In this document: positions 16,048 to 24,826 of the stretch, piece after piece
Layout: each line of letters opens with the position of its first letter
Numbering within the stretch: position 1 is the first letter of the stretch
Source of the DNA: Phycisphaerae bacterium
Lineage (GTDB): Bacteria > Planctomycetota > Phycisphaerae > Sedimentisphaerales > UBA12454
Assembly: GCA_041652575.1 (NCBI GenBank)
Contig: JBAZHC010000008.1
Location: 62,001 to 126,000 of the forward strand
Length of the DNA: 64,000 nt
Direction of reading: 5' to 3'
Program-made: the position numbers and the translations under genes
The notes under the pieces: generated by a model
Told to the model about the DNA's origin: nothing
The model's database searches: none
What the model saw: the letters and a program-made list of their open reading frames with translations, nothing else

Positions 16048-16251
16048 ATGGCAGAGGGAGTTGTCAAATGGTTTGACCCAAAAAAGGGTTATGGTTTCAT
16101 AGACGGCAACGGTCAGCCGGATATATTTGTTCATCATACCGGCTTTAAGACCAAGGGCCTTAAAATCCTCAACCAGGGCGATAAAGTCAGCTTTGAAATA
16201 GCACAGGGTGAAAAAGGGCCGCGAGCCGAAGATGTGGCTCTTGTGGAATAA
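16048..16251 (+). CDS. Cold-shock protein (CspA family)
   Basis: A 67-residue single cold-shock domain that binds single-stranded RNA and DNA. The RNA-binding motifs KGYGFI (RNP1) and DIFVHHTGF (RNP2) are present, and the start MAEGVVKWFDPKKGYG is typical. AAGGAG precedes the ATG. The leader holds a 7-bp stem, CAGGCCG (15990-15996) with CGGCCTG (16008-16014), which could be an RNA thermosensor of the kind known upstream of csp genes (inference). Confidence 0.95.
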   Translation: MAEGVVKWFDPKKGYGFIDGNGQPDIFVHHTGFKTKGLKILNQGDKVSFEIAQGEKGPRAEDVALVE

Positions 16252-16367
16252 GTTACAGACGATTGGATAGTTTTGACCCGTACCCGTAAGGGTATTGGGA
16301 AAAGTCCGACGGAATAAATTTTGTTTTATATAAAAGCTCGATTTCCGATATTTAACATCTGAAAGAA

Positions 16368-17018
16368 ATGAGCGAGGAGGAAATGGCATTTGTTGAATCG
16401 CAATCCGCTCTGAATTGCAGCGTGCTTGTACTAAACAAGCATTATATGCCGTTGCGCATCATAGACGTCAAAAGAGCGATGTGCATGCTGTGCAGGGAAC
16501 TGGCAGAAGTCATATCTTACGAGCAAGGCCAGTATTACAACTACGATTTCGAAAGCTGGAGAGATATTTGCCAGATAAAAAGGTCCTTTGAGCCAAACGA
16601 ACATGACTGGATTACTACAGTTAATTTTTACATAGCCGTACCCAGAATCGTCAGACTGTTGTTCTATGACCGTTTGCCGAGAAACGATGTCAAATTCAAC
16701 AGGCGCAACATTTTTGCCCGCGACAGCAACAAATGCCAGTACTGCGGAAAAAAATTCCCGACAAGCGAATTGTCCCTCGACCATATTATACCGAGAAGTA
16801 TGGGCGGAGGGGCGACATGGGAAAATCTTGTCTGTGCCTGTACCGATTGTAATGCCAAAAAAGGAGGCAGAACGCCCAGGCAGGCGGGAATGACTCTTGT
16901 CAGGCTGCCGGTAAAACCCAAACGCAACCCGACTGTTCACCTTCACCTGAGCCATCAAAGATATCATAGCTGGAAGCAGTTCCTCGACCACGCATACTGG
17001 TCTGTCGAACTGACATAA
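16368..17018 (+). CDS. HNH endonuclease family protein
   Basis: A 216-residue protein with a zinc-type HNH domain near residues 122-172: CQYCGKK, SLDHIIPRSMGGGATWENLVCACTDCNAKKG, where two CxxC pairs bind zinc and D-H and N-type residues form the active site. The N-terminal half (SVLVLNKHYMPLRIIDVKRAM) is shared by a widespread chromosomal HNH family of unknown role, so it is probably not a homing enzyme. Two starts are possible: ATG 16368 or ATG 16383; the latter has AGGAGG only two bases before it, so 16368 is kept. Confidence 0.85.
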   Translation: MSEEEMAFVESQSALNCSVLVLNKHYMPLRIIDVKRAMCMLCRELAEVISYEQGQYYNYDFESWRDICQIKRSFEPNEHDWITTVNFYIAVPRIVRLLFYDRLPRNDVKFNRRNIFARDSNKCQYCGKKFPTSELSLDHIIPRSMGGGATWENLVCACTDCNAKKGGRTPRQAGMTLVRLPVKPKRNPTVHLHLSHQRYHSWKQFLDHAYWSVELT

Positions 17019-17046
17019 AAAATATTTTTTCGTAAAAAGGAATTTT

Positions 17047-17664
17047 ATGAAAACACTTCTTTACATAAAAGCCTCCCCAAGAAACGAAAGAAGCCATTCG
17101 CATATAACGGCCGAGGCTTTTTTGTCTGCGTATCGGCAAAAAAATCCTCAGGATAAAATCGTGACAATCGATTTGTTCAGGGAATCATTGCCGGAATTCG
17201 ATAATTTCGCGGCAGAATCGAAATACGCAATTATGCACGGCAAAGAAAAAACCGCTGAGCAGTTGAAAAAATGGTCGCAGGTTGAAAAAGTAATCGAACA
17301 GTTCAAATCCGCTGACAAATATCTCGTATCAACGCCGATGTGGAACTTCGGAATCCCCTATAAACTCAAGCATTATCTCGATATTATCATTCAGCCCGGC
17401 TATACATTCACTGTAACAGACGCCGGCTATAAAGGCCTTGCCGGCGGAAAACCATTATGCGCAATTTACGCTCGCGGAAGCAGTTATGACGAAAACTCCA
17501 CGATGGATTTTCAGAAAAAATACCTCGATTTCATCTTTGGCTTCATCGGTTTTACAGACGTAAAATCGATAATCTGTCAGCCTATGCTTCTTGACGAAAA
17601 AACTGTAAGCGATGCACAGGCCAAAGCCGTCAGCCAGGCTGAAACTCTCGCACAAACATTCTAA
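17047..17664 (+). CDS. azoR: FMN-dependent NADH-azoreductase
   Basis: A flavodoxin-fold oxidoreductase that reduces quinones and azo compounds with NADH. The 205-residue protein has the FMN phosphate loop IKASPRNERSHSH, the conserved PMWNFGIPYKLKHYLDIIIQPGYTF block, and FGFIGFTDV near the end. Length is normal for AzoR. AAGGA precedes the ATG. It lies 28 bases after the HNH gene. A role in quinone or electrophile detoxification is likely. Confidence 0.92.
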   Translation: MKTLLYIKASPRNERSHSHITAEAFLSAYRQKNPQDKIVTIDLFRESLPEFDNFAAESKYAIMHGKEKTAEQLKKWSQVEKVIEQFKSADKYLVSTPMWNFGIPYKLKHYLDIIIQPGYTFTVTDAGYKGLAGGKPLCAIYARGSSYDENSTMDFQKKYLDFIFGFIGFTDVKSIICQPMLLDEKTVSDAQAKAVSQAETLAQTF

Positions 17665-17679
17665 AACCAGGATTTGTTT

Positions 17680-18699
17680 TTAAACATCCCTGCCGATAGC
17701 CTGCGCTATGGCTTTAAGCTGTGGCATAAGTTCCGAAAGAGTTGCGGGAGTAATTGATTGCGCCCCGTCGCTCAATGCGTGTTCAGGGTCGGGGTGACAC
17801 TCGATAAGCAAACCGTCAGCGCCTGCCGCTACTGCCGCCCTGCACATCGCCGGCACAAGATGCGCATGACCTGTTCCGTGCGACGGGTCAACAACTACAG
17901 GCAGATGCGTCTTGTCTTTAAGCTCCGGCACAATCGCCAGCGCAAGAGTATTGCGGACATATTCCTCATAAGTTCTTATTCCTCTTTCGCAGAGAATAAC
18001 CTGAGAGTTCCCCGCGTTGATTATATACTCTGCGGCAAGTAAAAATTCATCGAGTTGAGCGCTCATCCCGCGTTTTAACAGCACCGGCTTTTTGACTTTT
18101 CCCAGCGCCTCGAGCAGCGGATAATGCTGCATATTTCTGGCGCCGATTTGCAGAACATCTACATATTCAGCGACAATATCAATATGTTCGACCGCAACAA
18201 CTTCTGTAATCACAGCAAGACCGGTTTGCTTTTTAGCTTTTGCGAGAATTTTAAGTCCTTCCACGCCCAGTCCCTGAAAGCTGTAAGGACTCGTTCGCGG
18301 CTTGAATGCCCCCGCCCGAAGCCCGATACAGCCGGCAGCAGCGACTTTTTCAGCAGTCTGCATAAGCTGTTTTTCATTTTCGACAGAACACGGCCCTGCT
18401 ATTACGCCTATTTTTTTACCTCCCATAGGAAAAGCATTTGCGCCGATTTTTATTTGTGAATATTCCCTTTTAACTTCTCTTGAGGCGATTTTATATGGCG
18501 CAAGTATCGGCACAATGCGTTCGACATTCGGAGCATTCTCAATTGCTCCTTTGTCAACCATCCGTTTGTCGCCAAGACAGGCTATAACCGTCCTGTTTGT
18601 GCCGACTATTATATGTTCTTTTAAGCCGAATTCATTTACCAGTTCCACGACATGTCGAACATCCTGCTCAGTTGCGACTGGTTTCATTACAATTATCAT
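17680..18699 (-). CDS. aroF: 3-deoxy-7-phosphoheptulonate (DAHP) synthase, AroF type I-beta
   Basis: It joins phosphoenolpyruvate and erythrose 4-phosphate, the first step to aromatic amino acids. The 339-residue protein has an N-terminal ferredoxin-like regulatory domain (residues 1-70, MIIVMKPVATEQDVRHVVEL) of the Thermotoga type and a catalytic barrel with GPCSVEN, KPRTSPYSFQGLG, LLKRGMSA and DPSHGTGHAHLV. Its start overlaps the nnrD stop by four bases (ATGA), so the two are translationally coupled. The order nnrD-aroF has no obvious metabolic link. Confidence 0.94.
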   Translation of the reverse strand: MIIVMKPVATEQDVRHVVELVNEFGLKEHIIVGTNRTVIACLGDKRMVDKGAIENAPNVERIVPILAPYKIASREVKREYSQIKIGANAFPMGGKKIGVIAGPCSVENEKQLMQTAEKVAAAGCIGLRAGAFKPRTSPYSFQGLGVEGLKILAKAKKQTGLAVITEVVAVEHIDIVAEYVDVLQIGARNMQHYPLLEALGKVKKPVLLKRGMSAQLDEFLLAAEYIINAGNSQVILCERGIRTYEEYVRNTLALAIVPELKDKTHLPVVVDPSHGTGHAHLVPAMCRAAVAAGADGLLIECHPDPEHALSDGAQSITPATLSELMPQLKAIAQAIGRDV

Positions 18700-19568
18700 T
18701 TTTTGTCTCCCATAACGGCCTTAAAAGCCTGCGGCAGATAATCCATAATATCCGTCGCGATTAAACTTATCTGACATTTCTCTTCCGCCGCCAAATCGCC
18801 GGCAAGACCGTGAACATAAACTCCCGACACCGAAGCGTCAAAATTATCGAATCCCTGTCCGCACATCGCGGCAATTATTCCCGTAAGCACATCGCCGGCC
18901 CCCGCCGTCGCCATTCCCGGATTGCCTGTAGTGTTAACATAAATTTTTTCAGCATCGGCAACTACCGTTTCGTGTCCTTTCAGCACAACAACAGCCTTGG
19001 CCGCTTTAGCAAATTCAGCAGCTACAGCTCCCCTGTCCACAGGCTCCGGTTTTCGCAAAAGTCCGTCCCAAAGTCTTTTCATTTCGCCCGGATGAGGTGT
19101 GAGGATAAGATTTGCTTTATTAATATCAGGCCAGTTTTTCAAAGCGGCAAGATTATTCAGTCCATCGGCGTCAATCAAAAGTCTCAACCCTTCCAGCCGC
19201 AGGAGATTTTCGAGTACTGCTTTTACGCCATTGGCAACGCCGACGCCCGGCCCAAATGCAACGATATCATTTTCCTCGACAGCTTTCAAAACCGCATCAA
19301 TTGCTTTTGCACCGATTTTGCCAGACGAATCTTCAGCCAGAGAAATTGTCGTATAACAGGGTTCGATAGCCGCCACAATCGGCAATATACTTTGCGGCAC
19401 AGCGACTCTGACAAGGCCGGCACCGCTTCGCAGCGCGCTTTTGCCGGCAATTGCCGCAGCACCGCTGAAACCGACACTGCCCGCTATTATGCAAACCTTT
19501 CCGAAATCGCCCTTATGAGTATCAATCGCTCTTGGTTTTATCTTCGGGATATTTTTTATTATCTGCAT
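18696..19568 (-). CDS. nnrD: ADP/ATP-dependent NAD(P)H-hydrate dehydratase
   Basis: It dehydrates S-NAD(P)HX back to NAD(P)H. The 290-residue ribokinase-like protein has KGDFGKVCIIAGSVGFSGAAAIAGKSALRSGAGLVRVA, LTPHPGEMKRL, VVLKGHETVV and the terminal NPGMATAGAGDVLTGIIAAM, with the catalytic GAGD. It acts with nnrE at 9207-9908. GGAG five bases upstream supports ATG 19568; a start at 19604 lacks a ribosome site. It overlaps aroF by four bases. Confidence 0.93.
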   Translation of the reverse strand: MQIIKNIPKIKPRAIDTHKGDFGKVCIIAGSVGFSGAAAIAGKSALRSGAGLVRVAVPQSILPIVAAIEPCYTTISLAEDSSGKIGAKAIDAVLKAVEENDIVAFGPGVGVANGVKAVLENLLRLEGLRLLIDADGLNNLAALKNWPDINKANLILTPHPGEMKRLWDGLLRKPEPVDRGAVAAEFAKAAKAVVVLKGHETVVADAEKIYVNTTGNPGMATAGAGDVLTGIIAAMCGQGFDNFDASVSGVYVHGLAGDLAAEEKCQISLIATDIMDYLPQAFKAVMGDKK

Positions 19569-19690
19569 ATAAACTCCTTTATCGAAACATTTTACATATA
19601 ACACAAGGTATGGTCAATAAAAGAATTGACATCAATAGATGAGTTGACATATTGTTTATTTATCTATTCTTAAGATAGAAAGGCTTGACC

Positions 19691-21199
19691 ATGAAACAAA
19701 GTTTTGTAACCGTCACTGTTCTTGTTTTATGCAATTTGGTTTTTGCACAAACCACTTCTATTTTTCCGGCAGACAACGCTAAGCAGGTAAATCCGGACAC
19801 GCATCTGATGCTTACTTTCCCCGGTGAGCCAACCTTAGGTGATTCAGGACAGATTCGCATTTATGACGCGGCAGACGACCGGCTTGTTGACGTTCTTGAT
19901 ATGAGCATCCCTGCCGGCCCGACAACCAGCGACAAAACCTCTGTACCTTATACCGCAATTCCTTACAAATACGTCTCCGGCCGCTTAACCAATGCCAACA
20001 CTAAACCGGGAACTCCATCCGGCACTGCACTCACCACGTCCGACAACTATCAGCTCACGATTATCGGAGGCTTCACCGACGCGTTTCACTTTTATCCGGT
20101 GATAATCCACGGTAGCGTGGCGACGATATATCCTCATAATAATCTTCTGGATTACAATAAAACATATTACGTACAGATTGACCCCGCAGTACTGACCCTA
20201 AGCGATGGCACTTTCTCCGGAATCACAGGGAAAACAGGATGGACCTTCACAACGAAAAAAACACCACCATTAAAAAATAAACAGCGGCTCGTAGTCTCCG
20301 GCGAGGGCAAAGGTGATTTCAGCACCGTGCAGGGAGCGATAGATTTTCTCCCCGATAAAAATCCCAAACGTGTAACAATATTTATCAAAAACGGCACGTA
20401 TGAGGAAATAGTATATTTTCGCAATAAGACAAACATCACCTTCCTCGGCCAGGATAGGAATAAAACTATAGTATGTTATGCCAATAATGAAGTCTTCAAC
20501 CCGCATCCGTCAAATGTAGCCACCAACGAGTGGCCGGGCACTTTCCCTTCCCGCCGTGCTGCGTTCATGGGAGATAATTCAAAAGGCATTCACCTGATAA
20601 ATTTCACTATCAAAAACTTAACGCGAGGTCAGGCCGAAGGTCTGCTTTTGATGGGCGAGCAAAATATCGTCAGCAATGTTAATATTGTAGGTTCAGGTGA
20701 CGCCTTGCAGGTCAACGGCTCGGTTTACCTGACCGACTGCAAAATTACAGGCGATGGAGATATAATCCTCGGCCGCGGGCCTGCGTTCTTCAATAACTGC
20801 GAACTCATTTCAACCGGCGGCACCTTTATGTGGATTCGCAACACAGCCGCTAACCACGGCAATGTCTTTTTGAATTGCAGGTTTCAAACTTTAAATGGAC
20901 GCGAAACTGAAATCGCCCGTGCGCCCACCAATAAAGGCAATAATTACCCATACTGCGAAGCGGTATTAATAAACTGTGCCCTTTCAGGCATCAGCCCTGT
21001 CGGCTGGGGCCCTGTGGGCGGCGATACGTCGAATGTCCATTATTGGGAATGCAACAGCACTGATTTCGATGGTAAACCAATTGATGTGAGCCGGCGCAGC
21101 GGCGTTTCCAGACAATTGGATAAAAAGAAAGACGCCGAGATAATCAAAAATTACAGTAATCCGGCTTATGTACTGGGCGGCTGGAAACCGAAGTTTTAA
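19691..21199 (+). CDS. Secreted pectinesterase (CE8) with an Ig-like domain
   Basis: It removes methyl esters from pectin. The 502-residue protein has a signal peptide (MKQSFVTVTVLVLCNLVFA), a bacterial Ig-like SbsA-type domain (residues about 25-185, FPADNAKQVNPDTHLMLTF), then a right-handed beta-helix pectinesterase domain from about residue 195: SGEGKGDFSTVQGAIDFLPD, GTYEEIVYF, NITFLGQDRNKTIV. Start ATG 19691 is preferred over TTG 19685. Its TAA stop lies within the left copy of the tsaD-end direct repeat, which suggests its tail was next to tsaD before the island inserted. Confidence 0.9.
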   Translation: MKQSFVTVTVLVLCNLVFAQTTSIFPADNAKQVNPDTHLMLTFPGEPTLGDSGQIRIYDAADDRLVDVLDMSIPAGPTTSDKTSVPYTAIPYKYVSGRLTNANTKPGTPSGTALTTSDNYQLTIIGGFTDAFHFYPVIIHGSVATIYPHNNLLDYNKTYYVQIDPAVLTLSDGTFSGITGKTGWTFTTKKTPPLKNKQRLVVSGEGKGDFSTVQGAIDFLPDKNPKRVTIFIKNGTYEEIVYFRNKTNITFLGQDRNKTIVCYANNEVFNPHPSNVATNEWPGTFPSRRAAFMGDNSKGIHLINFTIKNLTRGQAEGLLLMGEQNIVSNVNIVGSGDALQVNGSVYLTDCKITGDGDIILGRGPAFFNNCELISTGGTFMWIRNTAANHGNVFLNCRFQTLNGRETEIARAPTNKGNNYPYCEAVLINCALSGISPVGWGPVGGDTSNVHYWECNSTDFDGKPIDVSRRSGVSRQLDKKKDAEIIKNYSNPAYVLGGWKPKF

Positions 21200-21247
21200 T
21201 CGTCGCAGCCGGCTTTAGCTTTAAGTTGAAAATTGGTTAATAAAGAT

Positions 21248-21275
21248 TTGACAAGTAAACGGAAAGTTTTATACT
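21248..21275 (+). promoter_or_regulatory. Sigma-70 promoter inside the tsaD-end island
   Basis: TTGACA (21248-21253) and TATACT (21270-21275) are 16 bases apart. The start would be near 21282, about 20 bases before the small ORF at 21304. A perfect -35 box makes this the clearest promoter in the region. Confidence 0.65.
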
Positions 21276-21303
21276 TCTTAAAGAGACAACTTTTGAGGAA
21301 ATA

Positions 21304-21372
21304 ATGCAATTGGAGTTGTGGAAGAAAAACCCGAAAGTGGGTTTATCTGGAAATCATATAAACATAAGTTAG
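21304..21372 (+). CDS. 22-residue leader ORF ahead of the island membrane protein
   Basis: ATG 21304 is preceded by GAGG five bases away and opens 22 codons to TAG 21372. The peptide starts MQLELWKKNPKVGL. The coding region contains a 6-bp hairpin, AAACCC-GAAAGT-GGGTTT. The position right after a promoter and 37 bases before the next gene suits a leader peptide or small toxin, but chance cannot be excluded. Confidence 0.3.
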   Translation: MQLELWKKNPKVGLSGNHINIS

Positions 21373-21409
21373 GCCAGTAACATTTCGCAAATACTGATGG
21401 AGGTGGGTC

Positions 21410-22060
21410 ATGGGATTAGTAGAACTGAAAGATGAATATCAAGTCCTCCGAGAAGAAATGCTTCATCGTTTTGAAAAATTGTATGATGTGGAGAAGTATG
21501 GAGTTGGTAGTATCCTAGCCTTGATTGGCTTTAGCGATACCCTCCATTGTGAGAAAATAATCATCTTGATAGTGCTCGAATCCTTGATCCTCATCCTCGG
21601 CATATTCGTTATGAATGAATTCATGATGATTTATCGGCTTGGCACATACATAGCGATTTTCAGCGAAGGTAAGGATGCGAATTCTGCCAAGTGGATTCGA
21701 ATAAGTCGTCGAGGCCATGACTGCTTACAGGCTATCAACGGCAACTTGCCAAAATTCAAGTTGAAAGTGGGGTTTCCATTTACATACGGATGGGGTTCTG
21801 ATTCTGCGCAATTTGCTATCGCATTACTTGTTCTGCTGATGGCAAGCTGGGGGAGCTGGTTGGTTACGCGACCAGCATTTAACTGGCAAATCATTTTCCC
21901 TATTCTACCGCTTATAGGAATTCTCTTTAATGTGCTATGGTTGGTTTGGGGGGTAAAAAAATACCGAAAGACAACAGAAGAGAATTGGATGAAAATCCAA
22001 AAGGCATGGGGGACCACCACCTTTCCTGACCCTTATGAGAATACAACGAACACGAAATAA
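21410..22060 (+). CDS. Three-helix membrane protein of unknown function (island cargo)
   Basis: A 216-residue protein with an acidic N-terminal helix and hydrophobic segments at about 49-75 (IIILIVLESLILILGIFVM), 134-152 (QFAIALLVLLMASWGSWLV) and 160-182 (IIFPILPLIGILFNVLWLVW). A cytosolic loop of about 55 residues lies between the first two; a charged tail follows the third. GGAGG precedes ATG 21410. No family is recognised. It lies inside the direct repeats described at 21198-22227 and its base use differs from flanking genes, consistent with acquisition. Confidence 0.6.
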   Translation: MGLVELKDEYQVLREEMLHRFEKLYDVEKYGVGSILALIGFSDTLHCEKIIILIVLESLILILGIFVMNEFMMIYRLGTYIAIFSEGKDANSAKWIRISRRGHDCLQAINGNLPKFKLKVGFPFTYGWGSDSAQFAIALLVLLMASWGSWLVTRPAFNWQIIFPILPLIGILFNVLWLVWGVKKYRKTTEENWMKIQKAWGTTTFPDPYENTTNTK

Positions 22061-22203
22061 CTTAACCATTGCACTGAAGCCAAGCTGCAAAATCGCGGCT
22101 GGTTTAGCTCCTCGTTAGCATCTTTACCAAAAATATGAGGAAGGGATAATAGCACACCTATCCGCCGACAAATCATTAGTCTTTGGTTTTGAGTGCCTAT
22201 CTT

Positions 22204-23238
22204 TCAATCATCGCAGCCGGCTTTAGCCTCAATTGTCATATCGGCGAAAAGGCCTGCTTTGTATTTATGAAAGCCGAGCGAAGCTATCATAACTGCGTTA
22301 TCCGTACAGTATTTTTTAGGCGCAACCAGCAGTGTTCTGCCGGTTTGCTGAGTCATTTTTTCAAGTTCGTTTCTTAAAAGCGTATTGGCCGCGACTCCGC
22401 CGCCGAGCAGAATTGTTTTCGCTCCGATTCTATCGGCAGCCATTTCAGCTTTCCCAACGAGAACATCTATAACAGCCGCCTGGAACGACGCGGCGATATC
22501 AGCGATTTCCTTTGGGTTCATCTTTTCGATGCGATTTCCCCCCTTCATATCCTTGCCGCAGCAATGATAAAGAACCGCTGTCTTTAAACCGCTGAACGAG
22601 AAATCGAGCGAATCCTTCGCAAGCATCGTTCTGGGGAATTTAATCGCGGCAGGATTGCCGTCTTTTGCGGCCTTTTCAATACTCGGCCCGCCGGGGTATG
22701 GCAGATTTAAAATCGACGCGACTTTGTCGAATGCTTCGCCCGCCGCATCGTCAATAGTCGAGCCGAGCAGATGAAGATCGAGAATATTTTTGCACTCATA
22801 CAAACTCGTATGCCCGCCGGAAACAACCAGCGCAACGGCAGGAAGCTGTAAGTTCTGTTCATCCATCATTGCCGATTGAAGATGAGCGTGTATGTGATTT
22901 ATCGCAATCAGCGGTTTTTCCAAAGCAATCGCAAGTGTCTTCGCGGCAGTCAGTCCGACGATAAGCGCAACGGCAAGCCCCGGCTGATTGGCGACAGCTA
23001 CCGCATCAATCGAATCCTTATCGAGTCCCGACTGTTTAATCGCCTGTTCTACAATCGGATAAATTTTTTCAATATGAGCCCGCGACGCGATTTCAGGCAC
23101 AACACCGCCGTATTTCTGGTGAAGCTCTATTTGCGAAGAAATGACATTTGACAGTACTTCTGACCCATTGCGTACCATCGCCGCGGCAGTTTCATCGCAG
23201 CTTGTTTCTATACCGAGAATATTAATGTCAGATTTCAT
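22204..23238 (-). CDS. tsaD: tRNA N6-adenosine threonylcarbamoyltransferase
   Basis: It transfers threonylcarbamoyl to A37 of ANN-decoding tRNAs. The 344-residue ASKHA protein has LGIETSCDETAAAMV at the N-terminus, the metal-binding INHIHAHL (HxxxH), VVSGGHTSLYE, PGGPSIEKAA and the C-terminal GGGVAANTLLR, followed by SLGFHKYKAGLFADM. Its last codons match the duplicated sequence at 21198. No tsaB or tsaE is adjacent. There is no clear ribosome site. Confidence 0.96.
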   Translation of the reverse strand: MKSDINILGIETSCDETAAAMVRNGSEVLSNVISSQIELHQKYGGVVPEIASRAHIEKIYPIVEQAIKQSGLDKDSIDAVAVANQPGLAVALIVGLTAAKTLAIALEKPLIAINHIHAHLQSAMMDEQNLQLPAVALVVSGGHTSLYECKNILDLHLLGSTIDDAAGEAFDKVASILNLPYPGGPSIEKAAKDGNPAAIKFPRTMLAKDSLDFSFSGLKTAVLYHCCGKDMKGGNRIEKMNPKEIADIAASFQAAVIDVLVGKAEMAADRIGAKTILLGGGVAANTLLRNELEKMTQQTGRTLLVAPKKYCTDNAVMIASLGFHKYKAGLFADMTIEAKAGCDD

Positions 23239-23299
23239 CTGGCCAAATGATAATGAATTGCACCGGATATGTCAATTTAACTGGAAAATAAAATACAGG

Positions 23300-23755
23300 C
23301 TAAAGGCCAAGGATCTCCTTGCAGAAATCGGGAAACTTCGCCAAAAGATATTCCTTTTCCATCTCCATTCTTTCCTGCGGTAAATGCCTGTCAAAAAGAC
23401 AGACGAAATACTCCCTGTCTGTCTCGTACTTATCCTGTCTTGAAATTGTGCCGCCTCTGTTAATAACCTGCCCGTCATGAAACTTCAGGGCGATATTAAG
23501 TTTATCTCCTTCTTTAAATGCCAACCCCTGCGGGTTAATATCCGGAATGAAAAACCTGACAGCCTTTGCTGAAAGGCCTACCACCTGCAGCCGCATACCC
23601 ACAATCGCCGGAGCCGCCGCCAGCGGATAAGCTATCCTGCGGCACTGACGCCTGTCGTCGGTTTGTCTTCTATCGGCCTTGCGATTGTTAGTCTCAACAT
23701 CCTGCGGATTCTCTCTCCGCTGACCTTTTCTTCTATCTATGCCGTCCCATTTCAT
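23300..23755 (-). CDS. PilZ-domain-like protein
   Basis: A 151-residue protein. The N-terminal 40 residues are dense in Arg (GIDRRKGQRR, NRKADRRQTDDRRQCRRIAYP), matching the RxxxR part of c-di-GMP-binding PilZ domains. VVGLSAKAVRFFIP resembles the D/NxSxxG motif in weakened form, and LNIALKF follows. The C-terminus is helical. GGAGG precedes ATG 23755. c-di-GMP binding is plausible, but the second motif is degenerate, so the protein may bind poorly or not at all. Confidence 0.65.
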   Translation of the reverse strand: MKWDGIDRRKGQRRENPQDVETNNRKADRRQTDDRRQCRRIAYPLAAAPAIVGMRLQVVGLSAKAVRFFIPDINPQGLAFKEGDKLNIALKFHDGQVINRGGTISRQDKYETDREYFVCLFDRHLPQERMEMEKEYLLAKFPDFCKEILGL

Positions 23756-23778
23756 AAGATTACCTCCTTACTTTAATT

Positions 23779-24729
23779 TTAAGGCTGCCGTTTCGCTTTT
23801 ACAAGTATAAAAATCTGCCGCAATATACTTTTAATGACTCTAATAGGCGTAAACCTCAGGGGTATCAGTTCTGCCTGAACAAGCCCTATACGCCCCCTTA
23901 TCGGCAAAGAATCGCCGACAATTTGAATATTTTTTTTATCCCTACAGCCAAAACTTATTTTTTCAGCAGTTCTGATTAAAGGCAGTTGCTCAGGAGCCAA
24001 TCCTATTAAATCACAACATATAACCTCTGCGGCCATTGGGTCAACAGACCCAATCAGCCAGCCGAACTGTTTCGGATTTCCCCTTATCGGCCCGGGACCT
24101 TCCATTGCTGCAATACCATCAATAATTGTCAAAACAGGATTAAGCAGTTTATAAATATCTATAAGCATTGTGCAAAAATCGTCAAAATTTGCCCCTTTTT
24201 TGTAATGCCATACTGCTTTTGCTTTGCCGCTTACACAGCCGAACATATTTTTAACGGCAATTGTCGCGACAAGCTGTTGATGAGTTTTCAGTTTCGGCAG
24301 GTTTATAATTTTATCGGCTTCGAGCGCATATCGGCTGATACCCACGCGGGTTCGACAGGTTTCGAGCCTGCGTTTGACAGGTTCGTCAAGCTGCCTTATG
24401 GGAACGCCGAGTTTTTTTAAAGGTTCGACAATACCGATTGCTTCTGCGCAGGTCTGTGTATTTGCCCATGCGGGCGAATCGGCAACAAACGGCCTGACGC
24501 CATAATCGAGAAGAATTTTCGCAAGTTCGATAATTACGGCAGGGTCGGTCTGCGTGGCACAACTCGCAGGTCTGGGCGCTATCATATTGGGCTTTATAAG
24601 AACGCTGTCGCCTTTGCTTATTAGAGATTCGATGCCCCCGTGAAACTCAAAATGCTTCAGCAACGCCGCCCGTACCTTTTCAGGCTCATAATCGCTGCAT
24701 TTAGTAAGTGAAACTTTTGTCTGTGCCAT
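23779..24729 (-). CDS. DUF362 domain-containing protein
   Basis: A 316-residue protein of the DUF362 family: VLIKPNMIAPRPASCATQTDPAVI, PFVADSPAWANTQTCAEAIG, INLPKLKTHQQLVATIAVKNMFG and IIDGIAAMEGPGPIRGNPK are the standard blocks. Proteins of this family often carry a C-terminal ferredoxin part; here it is absent and the C-terminus is basic and hydrophobic. The biochemical role of the family is not settled. It lies 23 bases upstream of the PilZ-like gene on the same strand. Confidence 0.85.
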   Translation of the reverse strand: MAQTKVSLTKCSDYEPEKVRAALLKHFEFHGGIESLISKGDSVLIKPNMIAPRPASCATQTDPAVIIELAKILLDYGVRPFVADSPAWANTQTCAEAIGIVEPLKKLGVPIRQLDEPVKRRLETCRTRVGISRYALEADKIINLPKLKTHQQLVATIAVKNMFGCVSGKAKAVWHYKKGANFDDFCTMLIDIYKLLNPVLTIIDGIAAMEGPGPIRGNPKQFGWLIGSVDPMAAEVICCDLIGLAPEQLPLIRTAEKISFGCRDKKNIQIVGDSLPIRGRIGLVQAELIPLRFTPIRVIKSILRQIFILVKAKRQP

Positions 24730-24788
24730 TCTGCGTTAAGATTTTAACATCATCTCCGTTTTTTTCAAGAAATTGTTTGCAGGTTTGC

Positions 24789-24817
24789 TTTACCAGTCAG
24801 GCTCGTCAGGTTATAAT
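24789..24817 (+). promoter_or_regulatory. Promoter giving a leaderless M20 peptidase transcript
   Basis: TTTACC (24789-24794) and a perfect TATAAT (24812-24817) are 17 bases apart. The expected start is near 24824, only about three bases before ATG 24827, and no Shine-Dalgarno run is present. The transcript would be nearly leaderless. Confidence 0.6.
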
Positions 24818-24826
24818 GTATTGCGA

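Larger units (their letters stand above)
21198..22227. mobile_element. Candidate mini-island bounded by a copy of the tsaD 3' end
   Basis: AATCGTCGCAGCCGGCTTTA begins at 21198 and the matching AATCATCGCAGCCGGCTTTA at 22206; over 22 bases they differ at one position. The right copy encodes the last codons of tsaD (AKAGCDD and stop); the left copy would encode the same residues with a TAA stop. Between them are a promoter, a 22-codon ORF and a three-helix membrane protein gene. No integrase is present. Integration at a gene 3' end or a local duplication would give this layout (inference). Confidence 0.5.
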
